Source of the DNA: CAZWUW01 sp964636895
GTDB taxonomy: Bacteria; Bacillota; Thermincolia; Thermincolales; CAZWUW01
Assembly: GCA_964636895.1 (NCBI GenBank)
Contig: CAZWUW010000002.1
Span: 1-64,000 of the forward strand
Direction of reading: 5' to 3'
Length of the DNA stretch: 64,000 nt
Positions 42,615-51,089 of this stretch are shown here, piece after piece; position 1 is the stretch's first letter; every line of letters begins with the position of its first letter. Made by a program: the position numbers and the translations under genes. The notes beneath the pieces are model-generated. The model had not been told where the DNA came from, did no database searches, and saw nothing but the letters and a program-made list of their open reading frames with translations.

Positions 42615-43682
42615 ATGTATAAGGATCAAATGACTCCGTTGGAACGCATGACTGCATATAACAGGGGGGAGCCGGTGGACCGGCTGCCATGTGTACCTAT
42701 TGTCGGTAATACAGCAGCCCGGGTCATCGGGGTGAAGATTTCCGATTTCAGGGGCAGCGGCAAGCTTATTGCCAAAGCCCAGGTCGAAGCATACCGGCTC
42801 TTTAAATATGATGTGATTAGAATTTTTACCGACCTTTACACCCAGGCGGAGGCGATGGGTGCCAAGATACATTATCCGGATGATGAAACTGCTTATCATG
42901 TAGGGCCGGCCATTAACAGTGTGGCTGAAATAGATCATCTACAGCCAGCGGACCCTTACCGGGACGGTAACCTGCCGCACTTTTTGGAAGCAATGAAGAT
43001 AGCCGTGGATGAGGTTGGTAACGAAGCTGTTGTTACCGGTGCATTGACGGCCCCTTTTACCAACGCCTCTTTTTTAATCGGCACCGAGCAACTGGTAAAG
43101 CTTACATATAAAAACCCGGAAGCTGTGCATCGGCTTTGCAGGCTTTCGCTGGAAACAAGCCTGCGGTACGCCAAAGCCATTATTGACACTGGCTGCGCAC
43201 CGAGCCTGACGGACCCTATGTCGTCCTGCGCAATTATCGGGCCGCGGCAGTTTAAAGAGTTTTCCTACCCTTACCTGAAAGAATTAATCGATTATATTCA
43301 TTCCCGGGGTAAAACGGTAACCCTGCACATTTGCGGCAATACCGCCAAGGTATGGGATTTGATGGCGGCGACCGGGGCAGATTGTCTGAGTATCGATACT
43401 GATGCCGATTTGTTGGCGGCCAGACAAGCGATTGGCGAAAAGGTTCGGCTGATGGGCAATGTGCGGCCTTCGGAAACAATGCTGATGGGGAGCCCCGAGG
43501 ATGTCCGGCGGGAAGTAATAGAGTGTGTACTTAAATGTTATGACAACCCCAAGGGTTATATTGTGGCTTCCGGTTGCAGCCTGCCTACCGAGACGCCGTT
43601 TGCCAACATTCACGCCATGCTTGATACGGTAAGAGAAATCGGTTATCCGGTGGATGTGGAAAAATTGGAGGGGATAAAGTGA
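42615..43682 (+). CDS. MtaA/CmuA-type corrinoid methyltransferase (uroporphyrinogen decarboxylase family)
   Basis: 355 aa. It starts MTPLERMTAYNRGEPVDRLPC, which is typical of the MtaA/CmuA branch rather than HemE. The likely zinc ligands are the His and Cys in TLHICGNT (about residue 238) and the Cys in ASGCSLP (about 319). Family members move methyl groups between corrinoid proteins and CoM or tetrahydrofolate-type acceptors. No corrinoid protein gene is nearby. It heads an operon with a DUF1847 gene and an SsuABC-like importer, suggesting uptake and demethylation of one substrate (inference). AAGGAGGTG lies 5 bp before ATG 42615. Confidence 0.88.
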   Translation: MYKDQMTPLERMTAYNRGEPVDRLPCVPIVGNTAARVIGVKISDFRGSGKLIAKAQVEAYRLFKYDVIRIFTDLYTQAEAMGAKIHYPDDETAYHVGPAINSVAEIDHLQPADPYRDGNLPHFLEAMKIAVDEVGNEAVVTGALTAPFTNASFLIGTEQLVKLTYKNPEAVHRLCRLSLETSLRYAKAIIDTGCAPSLTDPMSSCAIIGPRQFKEFSYPYLKELIDYIHSRGKTVTLHICGNTAKVWDLMAATGADCLSIDTDADLLAARQAIGEKVRLMGNVRPSETMLMGSPEDVRREVIECVLKCYDNPKGYIVASGCSLPTETPFANIHAMLDTVREIGYPVDVEKLEGIK

Positions 43683-44368
43683 GTCTAAGCAAGAAACTCG
43701 GTCAAAACCAAAAACTCAGTCATAACCAAAAACTTAGTTGTACTGACTGCGGGGTGTTAAATTGCTACCGGCAGGAGCAGGATTATCCAAAGTTTTGCCT
43801 GACCACGCAGACAAACGGAAAAGAAATTGAAAAAACCAATGACCTTTACAGAAATGATGCTTTAGTTGCCAAAATCTCCAATGCTGCCGCGGAAATCGAA
43901 GGAACATACTATGGTAAGCTGACCCGGGTGGAGGAAATTATCGCCTTCGCCAAAAGAATAGGGGCCAAAAAGATCGGGGTTGCCACCTGCATTGGTCTGA
44001 TGAATGAAAGCAAAATCTTTGTAAAGATCCTGCAGGCCAAAGGCCTGGAAAGCTATAGTGTGATTTGCAAAGTAGGTTCCACCGATAAAACCGAGGTAGG
44101 GGTGCCGGAGAATTTAAAAGTGCGGCAGGGCGGTCATGAGGCTCTCTGCAATCCGATTTTGCAGGCCAGACTGTTGAATAAGGAAAAAACCGACCTCAAT
44201 GTTATTGTAGGGCTCTGCGTTGGACATGATTCGCTGTTTATCAAATATTCCAAGGCGCCGGTGACCACGTTGATTACCAAGGACCGGGTGCTGGGCCATA
44301 ATCCGGCGGCTGCCCTTTACACCAGCGGCTTTTATTACAACCGGCTGCTGCAGGAAGAAAACATATAA
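43679..44368 (+). CDS. DUF1847-family cysteine-rich protein
   Basis: 229 aa. The N-terminal CTDCGVLNCYRQEQDYPKFC provides four cysteines, probably a metal site, and VATCIGLMNESKIF and GLCVGHDSLFIKYSKAPVTTL are conserved blocks of DUF1847. The function is unknown; the family commonly accompanies methyltransferase genes in anaerobes. GTG 43679 overlaps the previous stop, and GGAGGGG is upstream. The first 20 residues contain a duplicated NQKLS motif encoded by a short tandem DNA repeat (43705-43740). Confidence 0.82.
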   Translation: MSLSKKLGQNQKLSHNQKLSCTDCGVLNCYRQEQDYPKFCLTTQTNGKEIEKTNDLYRNDALVAKISNAAAEIEGTYYGKLTRVEEIIAFAKRIGAKKIGVATCIGLMNESKIFVKILQAKGLESYSVICKVGSTDKTEVGVPENLKVRQGGHEALCNPILQARLLNKEKTDLNVIVGLCVGHDSLFIKYSKAPVTTLITKDRVLGHNPAAALYTSGFYYNRLLQEENI

Positions 44369-44405
44369 GCTTATAAATAACGAATTCGACAGGAGAGATG
44401 CGAGA

Positions 44406-45515
44406 ATGAAAAAATCAGTTATCAGCATATTAGTATTGATTGTGCTGGGCATCGCCGTTTTAAGCGGCTGCGGCGGCAAGCAAACCGGCACCGGCCAGGC
44501 GGAAAAGCAGGGCGGCCAGGCAGCTACCGGGCAGGCAACGGGCGGCGGTCAGGAAAAGACAGGCGGCGAGCTGAAAAAGTTTAATGTGGGCTATCTGCCT
44601 TCAGCGGGACACGTCCTTTATTTTGTGGCTAAAGAAAAAGGATATTTTGCGGAAGCCGGCCTGGATGTGGAGTTATTTCAGTTTAACAACTCCGGCGAAG
44701 GGTTGAATGCCTTGAAAGCAGGCAAGATAGATGCGGGTTCCTTCGGTACGGCGGCACCGCTCACCTTTATTTCCAAAGGAGCCGATTTTACGGTTTTCGG
44801 GGGTCAGCAGACAGAAGGCCACGGGCTTATTGCCAAACCCGAAAAAGCAGAGCAGTTTAAGGATTTGAAAAATTATAAAGGCAAAACCATCGGTACAGTC
44901 AGACTGGCCACAGGTGATGTGGTATTTAGAGGGGCACTGCTGGATGCAGGTATCGACTGGCGCAAGGATATAACGATCAAGGAACTGGATTCGCCGGCAG
45001 CGGTCCTGGAAGCTGTGAAAAAGGGCAGCGTGGACGCCGGGATTGTGTGGACCCCCTTTATAAAAATGGCTGAACAACAGGGCTTGCAAATTGTCAAATA
45101 CTCCGGTGAGCTGATGAAGCTGCACGCCTGCTGCCGGCAGGTGGCTCAGACAGCCAAAATCAAAGAAAACCCCGGGGATTATGAGAAGTTTATGACAGCT
45201 CTAATTAAAGCATATAAGTTTTATCAGGAAAATCAGGATGAAACTGTGGATATTATTGCCAATTACGTAAAAATTGACAAAGCAATAATTAAGGCTGAGA
45301 CTTACGGCGGCCATATGGTCAGCATACCTGACCCGGACCGGGCGGGCGTGGTTAAGTTCTGGGATTTAATGAACAAAGCCGGGTATATTTCATCAGATAT
45401 AAAAATTGAAAACCACATAAATACTGATATTTATAAAAATGCCCTGGACGGCCTGCTGAAACAGCAGCCTGAAGAAGCTGTGTACAAGAAATTAAGCGCC
45501 GATTTCAAAGGGTAG
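44406..45515 (+). CDS. ABC transporter substrate-binding lipoprotein (SsuA/NMT1-like)
   Basis: 369 aa. A lipoprotein signal with VLSGCGGK is followed by a Gly/Gln-rich linker and an NMT1/SsuA-like domain (FNVGYLPSAGHVLYFVAKEKGYFAEAGLDVEL). Relatives bind taurine, sulfonates, bicarbonate or pyrimidine precursors; the ligand is not predictable. It is followed by its ATPase and permease genes. Its position after the methyltransferase gene suggests a methylated compound (inference). Confidence 0.9.
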   Translation: MKKSVISILVLIVLGIAVLSGCGGKQTGTGQAEKQGGQAATGQATGGGQEKTGGELKKFNVGYLPSAGHVLYFVAKEKGYFAEAGLDVELFQFNNSGEGLNALKAGKIDAGSFGTAAPLTFISKGADFTVFGGQQTEGHGLIAKPEKAEQFKDLKNYKGKTIGTVRLATGDVVFRGALLDAGIDWRKDITIKELDSPAAVLEAVKKGSVDAGIVWTPFIKMAEQQGLQIVKYSGELMKLHACCRQVAQTAKIKENPGDYEKFMTALIKAYKFYQENQDETVDIIANYVKIDKAIIKAETYGGHMVSIPDPDRAGVVKFWDLMNKAGYISSDIKIENHINTDIYKNALDGLLKQQPEEAVYKKLSADFKG

Positions 45516-45523
45516 TGGCTTTG

Positions 45524-45577
45524 CCGGCGGCCAAAAGCATTAACGCGGATAAAAGATTTACCGGCGGCCAAAAGCAT
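45524..45577. repeat. 17-bp direct repeat between SBP and ATPase genes
   Basis: CCGGCGGCCAAAAGCAT occurs identically at 45524-45540 and 45561-45577, just upstream of the ATPase gene. Confidence 0.8.
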
Positions 45578-45597
45578 AAATGATTGAAGGGGTGCAG

Positions 45598-46404
45598 ATG
45601 ATGGGCAAGATTATGCTGCAGAATGTGTCTTTTGCCTATGAAAGCAAAAATAACGGGGCCGCTGTTATTCAGGATGTTAATCTGAGTATCAGGGCCGGTG
45701 AGTTTGTCAGTGTCATTGGGCCCAGCGGCTGCGGGAAAAGCACGCTGCTGACCCTTTTGGCCGGGCTAAACTTCCCCTCCCAGGGTCGGCTGTTGCTTGA
45801 CGGACAGGAGATTATCGGCACCGGGGTGGACCGGGGCATTGTTTTTCAACATTACTCTCTGTTCCCCTGGATGAAAGCCAGGAAAAACATTACCTTTGGC
45901 ATTAAACAGGTGAACCGGGATAAAAGCAAAAAAGAAATTGATCAAATCGCGGACGAGTATTTGGCGCTGGTAGGACTCGAAGAGTTTGGCCATAAATACC
46001 CGGCCCAGCTTTCAGGCGGGATGCAGCAGCGGGTGGCCATTGCCAGGGCCTTTGCCATGAACCCGGGCATCCTTTTGATGGATGAGCCGTTTAGCGCGGT
46101 AGATGCCAAAAACCGGCTGGCCTTGCAGGAACTCCTGCTAAAGCTATGGGACACCGGCAGTATGAAAAAAACAGTAATTTTTATTACTCATGACATTGAT
46201 GAAGCTATTGTGCTATCCGACCGGATTATCGTCATGTCTGCCGGTAACGGCACTGTGAAAAAAGAAATTAATGTAGAGTTTGCCAGGCCGAGAAACCGGG
46301 CTGATTTAATCAGAACAGCGGCACACGCTGAACTGCGCAACAAACTGGTAGGTTTGCTTTATGATGATCTGGTGCAGCAGAGCGCGTCGTCAGCCGCTCT
46401 TTAG
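45598..46404 (+). CDS. ABC transporter ATP-binding protein (SsuB/TauB type)
   Basis: About 268 aa: Walker A GPSGCGKST, Q-loop QHYSLFPWMKARKNI, signature [15 protein letters not shown] and Walker B ILLMDEPFSAVDAKNR, all as in nitrate/sulfonate importers. ATG 45598 has GAAGGGG 6 bp upstream; the earlier ATG 45580 precedes that site. Confidence 0.92.
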   Translation: MMGKIMLQNVSFAYESKNNGAAVIQDVNLSIRAGEFVSVIGPSGCGKSTLLTLLAGLNFPSQGRLLLDGQEIIGTGVDRGIVFQHYSLFPWMKARKNITFGIKQVNRDKSKKEIDQIADEYLALVGLEEFGHKYPAQLSGGMQQRVAIARAFAMNPGILLMDEPFSAVDAKNRLALQELLLKLWDTGSMKKTVIFITHDIDEAIVLSDRIIVMSAGNGTVKKEINVEFARPRNRADLIRTAAHAELRNKLVGLLYDDLVQQSASSAAL

Positions 46405-46409
46405 GGGGC

Positions 46410-47324
46410 ATGGGGATGAAAAAAATTATCAGTCCGGCAAATATCTTACTGCTGGTATTTCTGCTTATTGAGCTGCTGCCGGCCAAAAGGCCCGACGGCA
46501 ATACCTGGTATGTAATTGGTCTGGCCGGGTTAATCAGTTTAAACTATTTGTTAAAAGTATTTTTAGAAAAAGATGCCGAAAAAATTCAAACAACCGGTGA
46601 TATCACGTCACTGGTGTACTTCCTGCTGATTTCCTGGGAACTGTCAACTACTAAACTGGACCTGTTGGATAAAATGCTTTTTCCCGGTCCTGGTATTATT
46701 ATTGCCTTGTTTATCGGGGAACTGCCGGAACTGTTCAAAGGTTTTTTAAGCTCTATGCGGCTTTTGCTGGCCGGTTACGGGCTGGCGCTGGCCACGGCTA
46801 TTCCTTTGGCGCTGGTTATCGGGTGGCGGCGCAGGTTTTACCGGGCCGTGAACCCCCTGACCAAAGTGCTGGGGCCGATTCCGCCTATTGTATATATCCC
46901 GTACGCCATCGGTATGCTGCCGACTTTTACGGTTTCTTCAATATTTATAATTTTTATCGGGGCCTTCTGGCCGATATTTATTAATACCCTGAACGGAGTA
47001 TTTAATGTTGAGAAGGAGCTTATTGACTCGGCCAGGGTTTTAAATGTCCGGGAACGTACTATGCTGTTTGAGATCATCCTGCCGGGCACCCTGCCCTCGA
47101 TTATCAGCGGTGCCACCATCGGCCTGGTATTGTCTTTTATTCTGCTGACCGCTGCCGAGATGATCGGCGCCACGTCAGGATTGGGCTGGTATGTGAAGTA
47201 CTTCTCCGATTTTGCGGACTACCCCAGGGTGATTGTCGGTATAATATTTATTGGCATGGTAGTTACCGGGATTACTTATGTGTTTGACCGGATAGAGAAG
47301 TATTTACTCAGGTGGAAGCATTAA
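46410..47324 (+). CDS. ABC transporter permease (SsuC/TauC type)
   Basis: 304 aa, membrane protein. An N-terminal extension with two helices (residues about 5-95) precedes the usual binding-protein-dependent transport core, whose EAA-type loop is ELIDSARVLNVRERTMLFEIILPGTLPSIISG. It pairs with the genes at 44406 and 45598. It ends 9 bp before the oppositely oriented MacB-type gene, with no terminator between. Confidence 0.9.
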   Translation: MGMKKIISPANILLLVFLLIELLPAKRPDGNTWYVIGLAGLISLNYLLKVFLEKDAEKIQTTGDITSLVYFLLISWELSTTKLDLLDKMLFPGPGIIIALFIGELPELFKGFLSSMRLLLAGYGLALATAIPLALVIGWRRRFYRAVNPLTKVLGPIPPIVYIPYAIGMLPTFTVSSIFIIFIGAFWPIFINTLNGVFNVEKELIDSARVLNVRERTMLFEIILPGTLPSIISGATIGLVLSFILLTAAEMIGATSGLGWYVKYFSDFADYPRVIVGIIFIGMVVTGITYVFDRIEKYLLRWKH

Positions 47325-47333
47325 TCCTTTCGC

Positions 47334-48566
47334 TTACTCACTCCGCAACGCCACGATGGGGTCTAGGCGAGCTGCCTTTGTGGCCGGATAAACACCAAAA
47401 AAGATACCCACCAAAAAGGCAAAAAGCAATGCGATGATGACGGCCGGGACAGACACTGCCGTATGGATGGCCGGTAGGGCCGTGGGCAGCAGCCTGGCTC
47501 CGCCAATACCGGCCGCCAGTCCTAAAAGGCCGCCGATGATGCTCAGAAATACCGATTCAATCAGGAATTGCACCATAATATCCCGGCGGGTGGCTCCGAT
47601 GGCTTTGCGGATGCCGATTTCCCGGGTGCGCTCAGTCACTGAGACCAGCATAATATTCATGATGCCGATACCGCCTACTATCAGTGAGATGGCAGCTATG
47701 CCGCCCAGGCCGACAGTAAGGATGCTTAATATGTTATTAATGGCATTGAGCATATCCTGTTGTTTGATTATTGAGAAGTCCGATGCTTTGTGGCGGTCTT
47801 TAAAAACCTCCCTGATTGTTTTTTCAGCCGGCTCCACCGCCTTTGGCGAAGTGGCCCGGACCATAATCTGACCGATGATTTTGGCCTTTTGGCGGGGCAT
47901 GACCTCGGTGATGGGCAGATAGATCTTCACATTCAGGTCTTCGCCCTGCGGTCCCATGTTCTCGGGTTTTTTGTAGGCCAGGATACCTACAACCGTATAA
48001 GCTTTCCCGTTTAGGCGGAAGGTTTGGCCTACGGAGTTTTTGCCGGCAAACAGTTCCTTATTGGCCTGATGGCCGATAACCGATACTCTGGCTCTGTTTT
48101 CCCGTTCTTCTTTGGTCAGGAAACGGCCGTATTGCAAGTCCAGTTCGGTAATCTTAATTAAATCCTCATCTGTACCGGTGGTGGAGACCGTTAAATTGAG
48201 GTCATTAAGCTTATCGATCCCGTTGAAAAGGCCGGTGACAGCGGCAATGTTTTCCCGGCCCTTTAAAGCCAGGACATCATCATAAGTCAGGGTGTTTTTG
48301 GTCTGGCCAAAACCTTCAGCCTGGACACCAAGCTTGCTTTTGCCTTTTTTGGCCCCGATTTCCACTTTGCCCGGCAATACATATAACAGGTTAGCGCCGA
48401 GAGCTTCCACCTGAGAAGTGACCTGATTCTTGACCCCTTCGCCGATGGAGGTAAGCATAATCACCGAAAAAATGCCGATGATGATGCCCAGCATGGTTAA
48501 AAAACTGCGCAATTTGTTGTGCAACAAAGATTTTAAACTACTGCGGAAGCTTTCTCTGACTCGCAT
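47334..48566 (-). CDS. MacB-type ABC transporter permease (FtsX family)
   Basis: 410 aa. One N-terminal membrane helix (FLTMLGIIIGIFSVIMLTSIG) is followed by a large extracytoplasmic MacB_PCD domain (about 50-270) and three C-terminal FtsX helices, with VTERTREIGIRKAIGATRRDI as the coupling loop. Such proteins with LolD-type ATPases are mechanotransmission exporters. ATG 48566 follows AGGAGG and lies in the last codons of the ATPase gene (29-nt overlap). The longer frame from 48626 is not needed. Confidence 0.92.
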   Translation of the reverse strand: MRVRESFRSSLKSLLHNKLRSFLTMLGIIIGIFSVIMLTSIGEGVKNQVTSQVEALGANLLYVLPGKVEIGAKKGKSKLGVQAEGFGQTKNTLTYDDVLALKGRENIAAVTGLFNGIDKLNDLNLTVSTTGTDEDLIKITELDLQYGRFLTKEERENRARVSVIGHQANKELFAGKNSVGQTFRLNGKAYTVVGILAYKKPENMGPQGEDLNVKIYLPITEVMPRQKAKIIGQIMVRATSPKAVEPAEKTIREVFKDRHKASDFSIIKQQDMLNAINNILSILTVGLGGIAAISLIVGGIGIMNIMLVSVTERTREIGIRKAIGATRRDIMVQFLIESVFLSIIGGLLGLAAGIGGARLLPTALPAIHTAVSVPAVIIALLFAFLVGIFFGVYPATKAARLDPIVALRSE

Positions 48567-49254
48567 CGGTGACCTCCTCGACAACCCCGTCTTTAATATT
48601 GATAATCCGGTTGGCTTCTTTGGCAATGCTCAAATCATGAGTAACAATTATTATGGTTTTACCCTGCCGGTTAAGGTCTCTGAAGATGTCGAGCACTTCG
48701 CGCCCGGTTTTAGAGTCCAGACTGCCGGTGGGTTCATCGGCCAGAATAATTGACGGTGCATTAACAATGGCGCGGGCGATGGCTACCCTTTGTTTTTGCC
48801 CGCCCGATAACTGGTTTGGCTTATATTTTAACCTGTCCTTTAAGCCCAGGACCGCTAAGGTTTCCCGGGCTTTTTTGCGTGCTTTTTTGGGCGGCGCGTG
48901 GCTGTAAAGCATGGCCAGTTCGACGTTTTCCAGGGCGGTGTACTGGGGCAGGAGATTAAATGACTGAAAGACAAAGCCGATGTGTTCATTTCTAATGTTG
49001 GCCAGTCTTTTATCACTCATCTTGCCGGTATCCTGCCCGGCCAGTTCATAACTGCCCCGGGTGGGGCGGTCCAAACAGCCGATAATATTCATCAGCGTTG
49101 ATTTGCCTGAACCGGAAGGGCCGATAATGGCGGCGAATTCGCCGTCCCTTACCTCAAGCGTGACGTTTTTTAGTACCTCGGTGATTTCATCGCCGTTTTT
49201 GTAGCTTTTATAAAGTGCGTTAATATTAATAGTCATGTAATCTATTTTTTCCAT
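48538..49254 (-). CDS. MacB/LolD-type ABC ATP-binding protein
   Basis: 238 aa, with Walker A GPSGSGKST, signature [15 protein letters not shown] and Walker B IILADEPTGSLDSKTG, typical of MacB-like exporters. It is coupled to the permease gene by overlap. The start could also be ATG 49236 (MTININALYKSY), which fits the family N-terminus better; neither has a strong ribosome binding site. Confidence 0.92.
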   Translation of the reverse strand: MEKIDYMTININALYKSYKNGDEITEVLKNVTLEVRDGEFAAIIGPSGSGKSTLMNIIGCLDRPTRGSYELAGQDTGKMSDKRLANIRNEHIGFVFQSFNLLPQYTALENVELAMLYSHAPPKKARKKARETLAVLGLKDRLKYKPNQLSGGQKQRVAIARAIVNAPSIILADEPTGSLDSKTGREVLDIFRDLNRQGKTIIIVTHDLSIAKEANRIINIKDGVVEEVTDASQRKLPQ

Positions 49255-49340
49255 TCTTATAATAAATATAACAGGGTGAAATCAAGCAAAAAATTAAAAA
49301 TGCCAGGCATCAAAATATAAAATAAAATGTCAAAAAGTAG

Positions 49341-49370
49341 TTGACATTCCAAGGCCTTCCCTGCTAAAAT
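49341..49370 (+). promoter_or_regulatory. Promoter of the GNAT-like/GntR pair
   Basis: TTGACA (49341-49346), 18-nt spacer, TAAAAT (49365-49370). Confidence 0.7.
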
Positions 49371-49381
49371 ATAAACAGATA

Positions 49382-49395
49382 ACTAGTAAACTAGT
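49382..49395. promoter_or_regulatory. Possible GntR operator
   Basis: ACTAGT-AA-ACTAGT is a symmetrical site 12 bp downstream of the -10 element. It is well placed for autorepression by the GntR protein encoded at 49817. Confidence 0.55.
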
Positions 49396-49434
49396 ACTCT
49401 GGATATCGGGATTTTTGAGAGGGGGGCGCTAATC

Positions 49435-49836
49435 ATGAATGATGCAGCTATCATCCTTCGTCCGGCGGAAATTACTGATGCGGAGGCAATCCGGCAAGTG
49501 ATCCATGCTGAGGGGAAAACGTGGGATTTGGAGCGGATTATAGCCAATATTGATAGTTTATTTGTTTTAATATATCAAAAAAGGATTCTCGGCGTACTGT
49601 GTGGAACTTTTACACCGGGGAAGGAAACGGTGTCATGGGTGTCGGTACATCCCATGTACCCTGAGAGCTCTCTTGGCATGGCCATGGTTCAGGGGCTGCG
49701 CGGCGTACTTAGCCGCCGGCCGCTGCATGACAGGGGCCGGGAGATACGGCAGGAGTTTTCTGTTGGCCACCGGTTTGGGGCGTTTTTCTCCCACTTTAAA
49801 GTCCGGGGTGTAAAAAATGGATTTTCAGGTCAATAA
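49435..49836 (+). CDS. GNAT acetyltransferase-like protein, possibly decayed
   Basis: 133 aa. The first 75 residues (IILRPAEITDAEAIRQVI ... ILGVLCGTFTPGKETVSWVSVHPMYPESSLGMAM) follow the GNAT fold through motif A. After that the sequence (RPLHDRGREIRQEFSVGHRFGAFFSHFKVRGV) no longer matches, and the acetyl-CoA loop is degenerate. The family is normally longer, so this is either a divergent form or the product of an internal change. It overlaps the GntR gene by 20 nt. Confidence 0.55.
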   Translation: MNDAAIILRPAEITDAEAIRQVIHAEGKTWDLERIIANIDSLFVLIYQKRILGVLCGTFTPGKETVSWVSVHPMYPESSLGMAMVQGLRGVLSRRPLHDRGREIRQEFSVGHRFGAFFSHFKVRGVKNGFSGQ

Positions 49837-50794
49837 AAGTTCAGAGTTTCCAATTTATCAGCAGTTAAAGGAACAGATAAAATATTTTTTATTGAGCGGT
49901 GTGTTGCAGCCGGGCACCCGGGTGCCGCCGCCGAAGGACCTGGCTTCATACCTGCAGATTAACCGCAATACGGTAATTGCTGCGTACAAGGAGTTGGAAA
50001 AGGAAGGAATGCTGTTGACAAAGCATGGCCAGGGCACTTACGTGTCTGAAGAAATGCCTCCTCTGCCTGATGAGGAGCGCAAACAGGCTTTGATCGCGCT
50101 TGTTCGGGAAACGATGGAGCGTACGGTGAAATTGGGTTTTAGCGTTGAGGACTTGTTTACCGTGGTTTTTAACCAAACTGTGTTGGGGCTGGATGCCTTG
50201 CCCAGGAAAGAGCTGCGCACCCTGTTGGTGGAATGCAATAAACCGGACTTGCAGCATTTTCAGCAGGAACTGCAAAAAGAGCTGGGCATCCGGGTGGACG
50301 GCAGCCTGTTAACCGAGCTGCCGGATAATGTGCAGGAAGAAATTGTTACCGGGGCCGACTTTGTAGTGACCACCTTTTTTCATGTGGAGGATGTCAAAGC
50401 TATTTTGGAGCCTTTGGGCAAAGAGGTGGTGGCTATCATGGCGGCACCTCATCTGCATACCTTTATGCGCATCGCCCAGCTTCCGCCGGGCACCCGGGTC
50501 GGTATTATCTGTGGCCATGAAGATGGGTCGCTGAATATGCGCAGAGCTCTGGAGTCTGCCGGCATTCAGCACATTACGCTGGAAAACGCCGGTTTGGATG
50601 ACCGGGAGGCTTTGCAAAAAATGATTAACCGGGTGGACTGGGTGGTGGCTTCCCGGGTGGTCATTGATGCTGTAAAGGTAATTGTCCCAACCGGTGTGCA
50701 GGTAATGGAATTTTACAACGTATTGGATCAGGCCGGGGTACAAATGTTAAAGCAATACCTGGACAAAAAACGGAAAACCATGCAGGCCGGTTAA
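49817..50794 (+). CDS. GntR-family (YtrA-like) regulator with large C-terminal domain
   Basis: 325 aa. The N-terminal winged helix PIYQQLKEQIKYFLLSGVLQPGTRVPPPKDLASYLQINRNTV is the YtrA-type GntR domain. The remaining ~230 residues form a regular alpha/beta domain (GADFVVTTFFHVEDVKAIL, GTRVGIICGHEDGSLNMRRAL, VDWVVASRVVIDAV) that is not the usual short tail and may be a ligand sensor of a periplasmic-binding or racemase-like fold (inference). It ends in a hairpin shared with fixX. Confidence 0.85.
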   Translation: MDFQVNKSSEFPIYQQLKEQIKYFLLSGVLQPGTRVPPPKDLASYLQINRNTVIAAYKELEKEGMLLTKHGQGTYVSEEMPPLPDEERKQALIALVRETMERTVKLGFSVEDLFTVVFNQTVLGLDALPRKELRTLLVECNKPDLQHFQQELQKELGIRVDGSLLTELPDNVQEEIVTGADFVVTTFFHVEDVKAILEPLGKEVVAIMAAPHLHTFMRIAQLPPGTRVGIICGHEDGSLNMRRALESAGIQHITLENAGLDDREALQKMINRVDWVVASRVVIDAVKVIVPTGVQVMEFYNVLDQAGVQMLKQYLDKKRKTMQAG

Positions 50795-50813
50795 GACTAA
50801 CCGGCCTGTTATT
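50783..50813. terminator. Bidirectional terminator
   Basis: CAGGCCGGTT (50783-50792) pairs exactly with AACCGGCCTG (50799-50808), T-rich after. It lies between the convergent GntR and fixX genes and includes the last GntR codons. Confidence 0.82.
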
Positions 50814-51089
50814 TTACCCGTATTTCCACATTACACCAAACCCGCCCCGCGGATAACTCCACTGAATATTGTCCGGGGGGCAGCTGTAACGACAGGTACC
50901 GCACTCGACGCAGCCTTCATAAGCTACTCTGATGCGGTTATCCTGCCAGGCGTAGACCTGGGCCGGACAAGTGTAAGTGCAGGGCTTATCCATGCAGTCA
51001 GTCAAGCAGATATTCGGATCCCTGACTTTTAAGTGGCTTTCCTTATCAACTATATATCTGTTTAAAAACAGTTTTTCTTCTATATCCAT
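50814..51089 (-). CDS. fixX: FixX-like ferredoxin
   Basis: 91 aa. Cysteines in CMDKPCTYTCPAQVY and CVECGTCRYSCPPDNIQW provide the cluster ligands; the ending GGFGVMWKYG is the usual FixX C-terminus. It works with FixC to pass electrons. ATG at 51089 overlaps the fixC stop (TGATG), which decides this start over the longer frame from 51107. Confidence 0.93.
   Translation of the reverse strand: MDIEEKLFLNRYIVDKESHLKVRDPNICLTDCMDKPCTYTCPAQVYAWQDNRIRVAYEGCVECGTCRYSCPPDNIQWSYPRGGFGVMWKYG

Noticed and set aside
42615..43682. Uroporphyrinogen decarboxylase (hemE) of haem synthesis
   Set aside because: The N-terminal MTPLERMTAYNRGEPVDR and zinc-site HxC...C residues belong to the MtaA/CmuA methyltransferase branch, and no other haem genes are present.
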